Shown: positions 32,287-39,366 of the stretch, in pieces
How positions within the stretch are numbered: the first letter of the stretch is position 1
Layout of the letters: each line of letters begins with the position of its first letter
Assembly: GCA_017308235.1 (NCBI GenBank)
Contig: JAFKFL010000036.1
Location: forward strand, 1-45,326
DNA length: 45,326 nucleotides
Direction: 5' to 3'
From: Alphaproteobacteria bacterium
Lineage (GTDB): Bacteria > Pseudomonadota > Alphaproteobacteria > Reyranellales > Reyranellaceae
Made by a program: the position numbers and the translations under genes
Notes under the pieces: generated by a model
Database searches by the model: none
The model's input: the letters and a program-made list of their open reading frames with translations, nothing else
Told to the model about the DNA's origin: nothing

Positions 32287-33092
32287 GCCCGACGCCATCG
32301 CCCTCATCGCCACAGGCATCGCCGCGGGCCGACAACTGGCACACGCGCGCCATCGGCGTCACGGTGCTCGCCTTCGTGGTCTCGGCGGTCGTGGGCTTCG
32401 TGGCACTGCCGCTCGCCCAGCCGGACCTCAAGCTGAAAGATGTCTGGGACGCGATCTGCAGCGCCGCCGGCGTCGCGTCGCGCCCGACCGCCGAGAAGCC
32501 GATCGAGCCCGACTTCAAGGTCTCGTCCGTCGTGCTGACGCCTGACCTGCTCAATCTGGAGGATGCGCAATCGATCGGGCGCGGCGCCACGCTCGCCCAT
32601 CAATGCGCGATCTGCCACGGCCCGGCCGGCATCAGCCGCGCCGATTCGCCCAACCTCACAGGCCAGTACGCCTCGGTCGTCTACAAGGAGCTGAAGGATT
32701 TCAAGACCGGCGCACGCGTGAACGCGGTCATGACGCCGTTCGCGCTGGTCCTGTCGGAGCAGGACATGATCGACATCGCGGCCTACTACGCCTACCTGCC
32801 GCGCCTGCCGAGCCCGAGAGCCGATGGCACCCCGCCGCCGCGCATCGTGGCCAACGGCGATCCGATGCGTGGCATCGCCCCCTGCGGCGCCTGCCACGGC
32901 GAGCTCGACAACAAGCGGGGCAGCCCGCGGATCGATGGCCAACCGGCGCAATACATCCTGAGCCAGCTGCAGGCCTTCGCCTCGGGCGAGCGGCGCAACG
33001 ACATCAGCCAGCAGATGCGCACCATCGCCCGCCAGATGACACCGTCCGAGATGGAAGCCGCCGCGCGCTACTACTCCGGCGAATCGCGGTGA
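32283..33092 (+). CDS. membrane-anchored dihaem cytochrome c, c4-like
   Basis: 269 aa. The start at 32283 overlaps the subunit I stop by four bases (ATGA). After a polar N-terminus an uncleaved hydrophobic segment (about residues 24-44) anchors the protein; then two haem sites, CAICH (about 117) and CGACH (about 199), in c4-like domains (NLTGQYASVVYKELKDFKTGAR, IDGQPAQYILSQLQAFASGERR). It is the last gene of the operon and very likely the direct electron donor to the CuA site. Together with the first gene, the operon encodes seven haem c in three proteins. Confidence 0.92.
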   Translation: MSPTPSPSSPQASPRADNWHTRAIGVTVLAFVVSAVVGFVALPLAQPDLKLKDVWDAICSAAGVASRPTAEKPIEPDFKVSSVVLTPDLLNLEDAQSIGRGATLAHQCAICHGPAGISRADSPNLTGQYASVVYKELKDFKTGARVNAVMTPFALVLSEQDMIDIAAYYAYLPRLPSPRADGTPPPRIVANGDPMRGIAPCGACHGELDNKRGSPRIDGQPAQYILSQLQAFASGERRNDISQQMRTIARQMTPSEMEAAARYYSGESR

Positions 33093-33099
33093 GCGCTCT

Positions 33100-33123
33100 A
33101 TAGCTGGGGGCGCCCCCAGCTAT
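33100..33123 (+). terminator. perfect palindrome closing the oxidase operon
   Basis: 24-base perfect palindrome (begins ATAGCTGGGGGC) only 8 bases after the last stop codon, able to form a stem of at least 10 bp. No T tract follows. Confidence 0.7.
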
Positions 33124-33276
33124 CTACTGTCGTTCCTCTAACGTCCACGATTGTCGTGAAAGCGAACTTCGCTTAAACAGGAATCGTTAGCCGGCATCGT
33201 TGCGCTGCTCTCATGAGCGGTCGCAGGGACAAGCGGCGAACTTCACTGCCCACTTAGGCTTGCTGGAGGTTCGCGC
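33124..33276. other. intergenic region before the toxin-like gene
   Basis: No gene seen. It ends with a clear GGAGG ribosome-binding site (33265-33269) that fixes the start of the proline-rich gene at the TTG codon 33277. Confidence 0.5.
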
Positions 33277-34823
33277 TTGCCCCGTTCGATGATCCCCTTC
33301 CCCTATTCGCCCTGGCCGTTCCTCGATTTCGGACAGGACCCGGATCCGAACGGCACCCCCCCCCCGTACCCAACGCGCCGACGCCCAACGTGCCGGGCGT
33401 CACCATCCCGTGGTCGGCCCTGCCGCCGGCACCACCGCCGATCGTGCCACCGCCCAACATTCCGCCGCCGCAACCGATGTTGCCGCCCTCGGACACGCCC
33501 GGCTTCGACAAGACCTTCGCGCCACAACCGCTGCCTCCTCCCGTCGCACAGCCGCCGCGCAATCCCAGCCTCGCCGACATTCTCGCTCCCTGGATACAGC
33601 CACCCGACGCCGAGCCGCCACCGCCTGCATTGCCGCCCTCGGAAACGCCCGGCCTCGACAAGGCCATCGCGCGCATCAACGCACCGACACCGGGCTTCCA
33701 TCTCACCCCTGGCCTCGGCGGCTTCTCACAGCCGCCCATGTGGTCGCTGCCGCCGCCGCCTCAGCTATTGCCCATGCCGCCGTTGCCCGTGCCACCGCGG
33801 GGCGGCGGGCTCGGCACCCTAGGCTCAACCCTGTCGCCGATAGCGCCCGCTCCCTCGCCGCTGATCCGGACCGCCAACGGACCCGCCGCGCCGACCATGC
33901 CTCAGCCCGGCATCGGCATACCGGAAACGCTGGCACAACTGGCGCGGCGCCTGATGCCCTATGCCACCGAGATGGGCGCCGCCCTCGGCCGTACCCTGCC
34001 CTCTGTCGGTGCCGCCGGCGCGGGCGCCTTCGCCGCGGCGCCGTTCCTGCTCATGCCCTCCAACACCGGATCCACGACCATCGACCTGGGCGACGGCCTG
34101 CGCACCAGCCTCCCGCCCGGCCAGCGGTACGTGCCGATCGAACGACGAGTCGCTCCTGGCGTGTTCGGCACCGATGTCGGCGCTATCTGGAAGCAGGTCC
34201 CCGGCCTCTACGGCGAGGTCGACCCTGGCCGCGGCGTGTTGGTCGATCCCGAGCAGTTGCGTGAAGCGCTGGGCGACGAGGCTGCGAACCGCATCCTCAA
34301 CACGCCCGGCATCATGCCGATGGCAAAGCCGCCCTCCGATGAACAGCTGCCATCCCTTCCAGGGAACAACTCAGCCAGCACGCCTGAGCCCGACAACGAT
34401 CAGGAGCCGCCAAAAGAACCGCCGCATGTGGATGTGACAAACCCGGTATCGAAGGGAAAAAACTACGCCCAAGCTTCCAAGGGTTCATCCCCCGGACACC
34501 GGAACTCCAACGGTTGGGGCAGGCCTTCCACTCTCGCCAAGCACTTCACGGATCATGGTGCCGACTTCGCCGCAACAGACGAAGAGGACTATGCCCGCCA
34601 GGCCCAAGCGTTTCGTCAACGGGCTTTGCAAAAAGGACTACCGACGAAGATAGACCCTAACGGTATCTCTCGCATCTACGATCCCATTACCAATATCTTT
34701 GGTGCCTATAACGCCAATGGCACGACGAGGACATTTTACAAGCCAGACCCTGCGCTTCATGGATATCCGACCAATATGGATTACTGGAACGCACAGCCTG
34801 GCCTTTTGCAAGGGAGCCCTTAA
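33277..34823 (+). CDS. proline-rich polymorphic-toxin-like protein, out of frame at a poly(C) tract
   Basis: As read, the start (TTG 33277, seven bases after GGAGG, giving MPRSMIPFPYSPWPFLDFGQ) and the main body lie in different frames. The frames meet at a run of ten C (33356-33365); eleven or eight C would join them into one protein of about 515 aa. In the body frame the only late start is GTG 33390, without a ribosome-binding site. The body has a proline-rich stretch with two PPS-D/E-TPG-F/L-DK repeats, a short hydrophobic segment (GAGAFAAAPFLLM) and a C-terminal domain (LAKHFTDHGADF...GISRIYDPITNIFGAYNANG...TFYKPDPALHGYPTNMDYW). That domain looks like the nuclease-type C-termini of CdiA, Rhs and MafB toxins, possibly of the barnase/EndoU/colicin E5/RelE fold. 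Immunity-like genes follow. The exact family needs a profile search. Confidence 0.68.
33356..33365 (+). repeat. homopolymeric C10 tract at the frame junction
   Basis: Ten consecutive C at the point where the frame with the good start and the frame of the toxin body meet; a length change by one base would restore the gene. Typical of slipped-strand phase-variation sites, though a sequencing error is also possible. Confidence 0.9.
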
Positions 34824-35093
34824 ATGCCATACACCTGCCCCGTTTGTGGCTACCCACACTTGGAAGAGCAGCCGCACCATCCAGGCGCCGGTGGTTCCGA
34901 TGAAATCTGTCCCTCATGTGGAACTCAGTTCGGATATCACGACGGAGCCAACGATGATCTCGTCTGGCGGACGAAACGGCACGAAGTGTTGCGACGCAAA
35001 TGGATTGCCGGCGGGATGAAATGGCATTCCAAGGTTGACCCGGTCCCCGGCGACTGGAAGCCGGAGACGCAGCTTCGAAACATCGAGCCCTAA
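34824..35093 (+). CDS. small zinc-ribbon (CPCC-type) protein, candidate cognate immunity protein
   Basis: 89 aa. Two zinc-knuckle pairs, CPVCGYP near the N-terminus and CPSCGTQFGY (about residue 30), then a charged C-terminal half with RRKWIAGGMKWHSKVDP. Small proteins with this CPxCG-x-CPSCG-x-FGY pattern are often found next to bacterial toxin genes. The ATG directly follows the toxin stop codon with no gap, which gives coupled translation, as expected for a toxin/immunity pair. The function is inferred from position only. Confidence 0.77.
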   Translation: MPYTCPVCGYPHLEEQPHHPGAGGSDEICPSCGTQFGYHDGANDDLVWRTKRHEVLRRKWIAGGMKWHSKVDPVPGDWKPETQLRNIEP

Positions 35094-35188
35094 TCCACCA
35101 CCACGGGTGAAGAGCGATTGTTCATTTGCTGACATCGGCACCGCGGCATCTCCGGTCTTGCGCTATCGTGCATTGGAGCTTTCCCTAA

Positions 35189-35515
35189 ATGGCTATCGAC
35201 CTAGTTTGCCACTCGACGCTCGACAAGACGGATGTCGAGAAAGCGATCCGGCTGCTTTCAATTCAGCGTGCTGACCTATTCTCATACAAGTTTCTGATTT
35301 CTAAGATTCTTGATTCCGATGACGTTGACGAGGAAATAGCTCGTAAATTCGGATTTCGATCCCGATTTGTCTTCCTGATCAGAGTCAACGACAAGAATGA
35401 AGCGCACCGTATGGGGGAAGTTGTTGGCGTGCTCAGGAAAGCCTTTGGGCCGCAGAACGTGCTGGTGTTGTTCGAGAACGAAACGGAAGTAGGTCCAGAG
35501 CACCAGTCTTCCTGA
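35189..35515 (+). CDS. immunity-like protein, 108 aa
   Basis: 108 aa, AT-richer than most of the window. Sequence blocks are VEKAIRLLSIQRADLFSYKF, LISKILDSDDVDEEIARKFGF and VVGVLRKAFGPQNVLVLFEN. No membrane segment or catalytic motif; it looks like a compact alpha/beta protein. Size, base composition and the row of similar small genes behind a toxin-like gene suggest an immunity protein, but I cannot name the family. The ATG at 35189 has GGAG 11 bases upstream. The next gene is a barstar relative. Confidence 0.7.
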   Translation: MAIDLVCHSTLDKTDVEKAIRLLSIQRADLFSYKFLISKILDSDDVDEEIARKFGFRSRFVFLIRVNDKNEAHRMGEVVGVLRKAFGPQNVLVLFENETEVGPEHQSS

Positions 35516-35639
35516 GCCGACCATCGACCACGATCGAGGGCCGGAACTGTTACCGGAGGTCGTGATCGACCATCCAAAACGGGTAGAGATACGGCATGCC
35601 GCACGGCAGTTTCTGGACCTGCTGAACTGTCCGAAGTAG
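35493..35639 (+). pseudogene. C-terminal gene remnant A (HAARQFLxLLNC type)
   Basis: Open frame without a start codon, ending HAARQFLDLLNCPK and TAG at 35637-35639. The last 45 bases match those ending at 36150, with differences mostly in third codon positions. It partly overlaps the end of the 108-aa gene in another frame, so it is probably the tail of a gene whose front is lost. Confidence 0.5.
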
Positions 35640-35683
35640 CCGCCGTTGCACCCAGTACGCCGGACCAACTAAAAGGACCGAGC

Positions 35684-35992
35684 ATGCGTCTAATCGAACT
35701 CGACGGCAAAAACTGGCAGACAATACTCGACTTCGCCAATGCACTTCTGCGGTCTCTCGGCGCGCCAGACCAGCACGGAGCCAGCATTGACGCCATGATC
35801 GACGCGATGATCTGGGGTGAGGTCAATGATGTCGAACCGCCGTACACAATTCGGCTTGTAAATACCGCCGGTCTGCCGAAAGAAATTCGCGAATACATAA
35901 AGGCATTGAGGGAGGCGCTTGTTGAAGCTCGCGCCAACCGCCGTGCCCAAGAAGGCCATGATGCCGACGTGAACTTCGAGATCGCTTCCTAA
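35684..35992 (+). CDS. barstar-like immunity protein
   Basis: 102 aa. LDGKNWQTILDFANALLRSLGAPDQHGASIDAMID resembles the core of barstar (DGxxxxxxDFxxALxxxLxxPxxxGxNLDAxxD), the inhibitor that plugs the active site of the ribonuclease barnase; the C-terminal half (EPPYTIRLVNTAGLPKEIREYIKALREALVEA) supplies the strand and last helix. A barstar relative behind a toxin-like gene supports a barnase-fold nuclease as the target. AAAAGGACCGAGC precedes the ATG. It is 860 bases from the toxin gene, so it may be a spare immunity gene against toxins of other strains. Confidence 0.78.
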   Translation: MRLIELDGKNWQTILDFANALLRSLGAPDQHGASIDAMIDAMIWGEVNDVEPPYTIRLVNTAGLPKEIREYIKALREALVEARANRRAQEGHDADVNFEIAS

Positions 35993-36252
35993 GCCAAGCC
36001 GTCCTCCGAACTACGTGCTAGGGCCTCCAGATAAATTTGGAACAGTCTGGCCAGCGAGAACACTTCCTGATGGAACCCGGATTTAGGTTCGGGCACGGAA
36101 TGGCACATGCTGCGCGGCAGTTTCTACAACTGCTAAACTGTTCGGATTAACCGCGCCAACTGGCCATAGCCCGCGTCACCGAGGAGACTTTGCAGTAGCT
36201 GGCATCGAACCTGCATGTCAGTCTCGGTCGGATAAAAAGGCGGAGGAAGGCG
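35993..36252 (+). pseudogene. degenerate coding-like region with remnant B
   Basis: No intact gene. One frame reads PPNYVLGPPDKFGTVWPART...GTRI and stops at 36084-36086; another ends HAARQFLQLLNCSD with TAA at 36148-36150, the second copy of remnant A (45 bases, mainly synonymous differences). Both look like pieces of toxin or immunity genes left by recombination. The last 100 bases before the ankyrin gene hold its AGGCGGAGGAAGGCG ribosome-binding site. Confidence 0.45.
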
Positions 36253-36936
36253 ATGCTGGATCTGATCATGGCCGCGCTGGGCGGCGATGATGCGCAGGTC
36301 GGCAAGCTCATTGCGGCCGGAGCCGATGTCAATGAGGCCGACGCCAACGGATGGACCGCCCTCGCCGGCGCCGCCGGCCGAGGGTACGACGGCATCGTGG
36401 TGCGGCTGCTCGCGGCGGGCGCGGACGTTGCACACGTCGACGTCAAGGGCGTGACGGCGCTCATGCGGGCGGCCGAAGGCGGCCACGTCGCCATTGCCGA
36501 TCGGCTGCTCGCCGCGCGTGCCAACGTCAACGACGCCGACGACAAGGGCAAGACCGCCTTGATGCGCGCGGCAGAGAATCGTCGCGTCGAGATGGTCGAT
36601 AGGCTCATCAAGGCCGGCGCCGACGTGAACCACCACGACCGTCGTGGCAAGACCGCCTTGATGCGTGCCGCGCTTGGCAGCGACCGGGCGATGATCGACA
36701 GGCTCCTGGCCGCCGGCGCCGACGTGAACCGCAGGGATGCCAACGGCTGGACCGCCCTCATCTGCGCCGCTGCCGGCGACACGGCAATCGTGAAGCGCCT
36801 GATCGATGCGGGGGCCGACGTCACCCTCGCCGCCAAGGACGGCATGACCGCTCTCAAGCGGGCCGCCGCGAACGGCCACACAGCTATCGTCGAGATGCTC
36901 GAGACCGACGCCCGCCTGCGCGCCGAACTCGGCTGA
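36253..36936 (+). CDS. ankyrin repeat protein
   Basis: 227 aa consisting almost wholly of ankyrin repeats, about six full ones with the canonical G-x-TAL-x-x-A-A-x-x-G-H and V-x-x-LL-x-x-GADVN pattern (for example GWTALAGAAGRGYDGIVVRL, GKTALMRAAENRRVEMVDRL). No signal peptide or catalytic domain, so a cytoplasmic protein-binding scaffold. It lies directly after the toxin/immunity island; some ankyrin proteins act as inhibitors or partners of secreted effectors, but a link here is only positional. Strong GGAGGAAGGCG site before the ATG. It converges with the permease gene, 6 bases apart. Confidence 0.93.
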   Translation: MLDLIMAALGGDDAQVGKLIAAGADVNEADANGWTALAGAAGRGYDGIVVRLLAAGADVAHVDVKGVTALMRAAEGGHVAIADRLLAARANVNDADDKGKTALMRAAENRRVEMVDRLIKAGADVNHHDRRGKTALMRAALGSDRAMIDRLLAAGADVNRRDANGWTALICAAAGDTAIVKRLIDAGADVTLAAKDGMTALKRAAANGHTAIVEMLETDARLRAELG

Positions 36937-36942
36937 CAACTT

Positions 36943-37935
36943 CTAGGTCAGCAGGCTCACACCCGAGACCAGCAGCATCGCGTTGACGCCGCGCGCGAAC
37001 TGCCGGTCGTCCAGCCATTTGAAGAAGTCCATGCCAAAGGCGCAGCCGGCGAACATCGCCGGCAGACAGGCGACACCCACAAAGTCGAAGTGGCGGGCGT
37101 GCTCGCCGCCGACGAAGCCCGCGCCCAGCAGGAGTGCGATCGACGCAAGCTGCACCAGCAGGATGAAGGGCTGGTAGACGCCGCGCTGGCGCTCCTTGGT
37201 CCAGCCCTTGAGGCCGCACCAGACGGTGACGGCCGCGCCTGGGAACGCGGCGGCACCGCCCGTGATGCCGCCCAGCACGCCGGCCATCACGTCGAAGGCG
37301 GCGTGCTGTCGTCGCAGCACGATCGGACGGCGCAGGATCATCCAGCCGGCATAGAGCACCAGGAGCCCGCCGAGGATGCGGGTGAAGAGCGCGGCCGGCG
37401 TGTGCAGCAGGAGATAGATGCCGATCGGCAGGCCGACGAGCGCCCCGATCCCGAACACCGCAAGCGCGTGCCAGCAGATCGCGCGGCGCAGCGACCATGT
37501 CATCAGCGCCTGGCCGCCCAGGCTGCACACCATCATGATCTGCACCGCGTCGACCGGGTCACTGACCAGATGAAACAGCATCGCGCCACAGATCGCTGAG
37601 AAGGCGAATCCCGCGACACTCGAGACCATTGCCGCCACGAACACCGCCGCCATCGCCCATGGCGAGATCAACGGCACCTGCAGATACCGCAGCACAAGGA
37701 CATAGAGGGTAAGGCCCAAGATCACGACGACACACAGCAGCGCCCGCCGGGCGATTCGCGACCTCAACGTTGCGCCGATCGCCTCCGCGCGCTTCGCTCG
37801 GGCAGCGGCCAGCTTTCCGGCGCACGCGCGCTCGAAGTCAGCGCCGTCGCCTGCTTCCTTGGCCGAGACCGGCCTGATCGAGTTGCTATAGAGCGCCGCC
37901 CCGATGAGGGGGGCGAAAGTGAGCCATGTCCGCAT
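36943..37935 (-). CDS. TauE/SafE-family sulfite exporter-like permease
   Basis: 330 aa from ATG 37935. After an N-terminal segment (MRTWLTFAPLIGAALYS) and a charged region with two Arg/Ala-rich stretches, about eight membrane helices follow (residues about 70-330). The TauE/SafE pattern is visible: FVAAMVSSVAGFAFSAICGAML at the start and GVLGGITGGAAAFPGAAVTVW as the second half-repeat. Such permeases are anion exporters for sulfite, sulfoacetate or related compounds. An open frame extends upstream to 38145, but its translation is unlike a protein terminus; the start remains uncertain because no good ribosome-binding site is seen. Confidence 0.82.
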   Translation of the reverse strand: MRTWLTFAPLIGAALYSNSIRPVSAKEAGDGADFERACAGKLAAARAKRAEAIGATLRSRIARRALLCVVVILGLTLYVLVLRYLQVPLISPWAMAAVFVAAMVSSVAGFAFSAICGAMLFHLVSDPVDAVQIMMVCSLGGQALMTWSLRRAICWHALAVFGIGALVGLPIGIYLLLHTPAALFTRILGGLLVLYAGWMILRRPIVLRRQHAAFDVMAGVLGGITGGAAAFPGAAVTVWCGLKGWTKERQRGVYQPFILLVQLASIALLLGAGFVGGEHARHFDFVGVACLPAMFAGCAFGMDFFKWLDDRQFARGVNAMLLVSGVSLLT

Positions 37936-38177
37936 TCTTGTGCCCGTTGCATCAAGAGTGAGCCACGGCCCCGCTTCCCCGGGGTTGTTGGCGGCGCGAA
38001 GCTGACGTGTGTGCCGCCGGCCGTCACGCTGGTAATCCTCGACCGTCGGCTGCAATTTTGCAGGTTGCTTCCGGCACGTATTCTTATGTCTCGACGTGCC
38101 TTCCTCACGAGATCGTAAACAACCGTGAGGCAGGGACGCTGGCACACTCCCGACCCGTCACAACGGGAGACAAAGAC

Positions 38178-38771
38178 ATGAAGCTGCTTCGCCTCGCCCT
38201 CGCAGCTCTGCTGGGCGCATCACTCCTCGCCTCGACGGCAACAGCCCAGACGCCGCCCAAATTCATCCGCGGCACCATCACTGCCATCGACGGCAAGACC
38301 GCAACCATCGCCACGCGCGAGGGACCGTCGGTGACGGTCAAGCTTGCCGACAACTGGACAGTCGGCATGGTCGAGCCGATCGCCCTATCGGCGATCAAGC
38401 CGGGCGCGTTCGTGGGCATCGCGTCATTGAAGGGCGAGGCACTCGAGGTGCTGGTCTTCCCCGAGGCGGCCCGCGGCACAGGCGAAGGCCACTATCCCTG
38501 GGATCTCCAGCCCGAGAGCATGATGACCAACGCCACGGTCGCGACCGTGGCCGCGGGCGGCGAGGGCCAGACGCTGAAACTCGACTACAAAGGCGGCACG
38601 CAGACCCTGCATGTGAAGCCTGGCACGCCGATCGTCACCTTCTCGGCCGGCCAGCAATCCGACGCGAAGCCCGGCGCCAAGGTTTTCGTCGGCGCCCAGA
38701 AAGCCGACGACGGCACCCTCACCGCCAAGCGCCTCAACGTTGGCAAGGACGGCATGATGCCGCCGATGTGA
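38178..38771 (+). CDS. exported protein with a repeated beta-strand domain (DUF5666-like)
   Basis: 197 aa. Signal peptide of 23 residues (cleavage near ATA|QTPP). The mature part has two related halves: FIRGTITAIDGKTATIATREG...VKLADNWTV and VATVAAGGEGQTLKLDYKGGTQTLHVKPGTPIV, ending DDGTLTAKRLNVGKDG. This G-x-I-x-x-I-DG-x-x-V layout suggests OB-like barrels as in DUF5666 proteins. No catalytic residues are evident. A GGGAG site lies before the ATG at 38178. Function unknown; the gene stands alone. Confidence 0.8.
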   Translation: MKLLRLALAALLGASLLASTATAQTPPKFIRGTITAIDGKTATIATREGPSVTVKLADNWTVGMVEPIALSAIKPGAFVGIASLKGEALEVLVFPEAARGTGEGHYPWDLQPESMMTNATVATVAAGGEGQTLKLDYKGGTQTLHVKPGTPIVTFSAGQQSDAKPGAKVFVGAQKADDGTLTAKRLNVGKDGMMPPM

Positions 38772-38778
38772 GCAGCTC

Positions 38779-38890
38779 GTCTTCCCCCTCTCCTAACCTC
38801 TCCCCCTAACGGGGGAGAGGAACATGAGCCGCTCGTCTTCTCTTTCTTCCTCCTCTCCCCCCGATCGGGGGAGAGGTTGGGAGAGGAGCA
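38779..38890. repeat. dispersed GC-rich palindromic repeat, copies 2 and 3
   Basis: Two adjacent hairpins of the CTCTCCCCC/GGGGGAGAGG type. The first is nearly identical to the element at 5901-5952 in opposite orientation, including GAACATGAG; the second is a shorter relative with CCCCCCGATCGGGGG at its centre. Confidence 0.75.
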
Positions 38891-38933
38891 ACGCACGTCG
38901 CGTCTTTCCGCTCGCTCCGATAACCTCCCCGAC

Positions 38934-39356
38934 ATGACCCAGGTCCGCGTCGGCATCGGCGTCTTCGTCAAGAGAAACGGCAAGTTCCTGATGGGCCGGC
39001 GGCGCAATGCTCACGGCGAGGGAAGCTGGTCGCTGCCGGGCGGGCACCTGGAGGTCGGCGAATCCTTCGCCGATGCCGCCTGGCGCGAAGTCCACGAGGA
39101 GACCGGCCTCTCGATCGCGAACGTGCGCTTCGCAGCCGTCACCAACGACCGCTTCGAAGCGGGCGGCAAGCACTACGTCACGGTCTGGATGCTGAGCGAT
39201 CTCGAGGCGGGAACGCCGACGGTTCGCGAGCCCGACAAATTCATCGACCTCGGCTGGTTCGACTTCGACAGCCTGCCTGCGCCCCTGTTCCTGCCGTGGA
39301 CGCAGTTGCTTGCGTCCGAGTTCCTGGACGCCATCAAGTCAGCCCACGCTCGCTGA
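38934..39356 (+). CDS. Nudix hydrolase
   Basis: 140 aa from ATG 38934. The Nudix box GGHLEVGESFADAAWREVHEETGL (residues about 36-59) is intact, with the REVHEE metal-binding helix. The short domain with FLMGRRRNAHGEGSWSLPGGHLE and the following WMLSDLEAG resembles the NUDT15/MutT-like nucleotide hydrolases that clear oxidised or unusual nucleotides. The exact substrate cannot be read from sequence. The upstream region is the repeat at 38779-38890. The radical SAM gene converges with it, 10 bases away. Confidence 0.92.
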   Translation: MTQVRVGIGVFVKRNGKFLMGRRRNAHGEGSWSLPGGHLEVGESFADAAWREVHEETGLSIANVRFAAVTNDRFEAGGKHYVTVWMLSDLEAGTPTVREPDKFIDLGWFDFDSLPAPLFLPWTQLLASEFLDAIKSAHAR

Positions 39357-39366
39357 CCCGCTGCGG

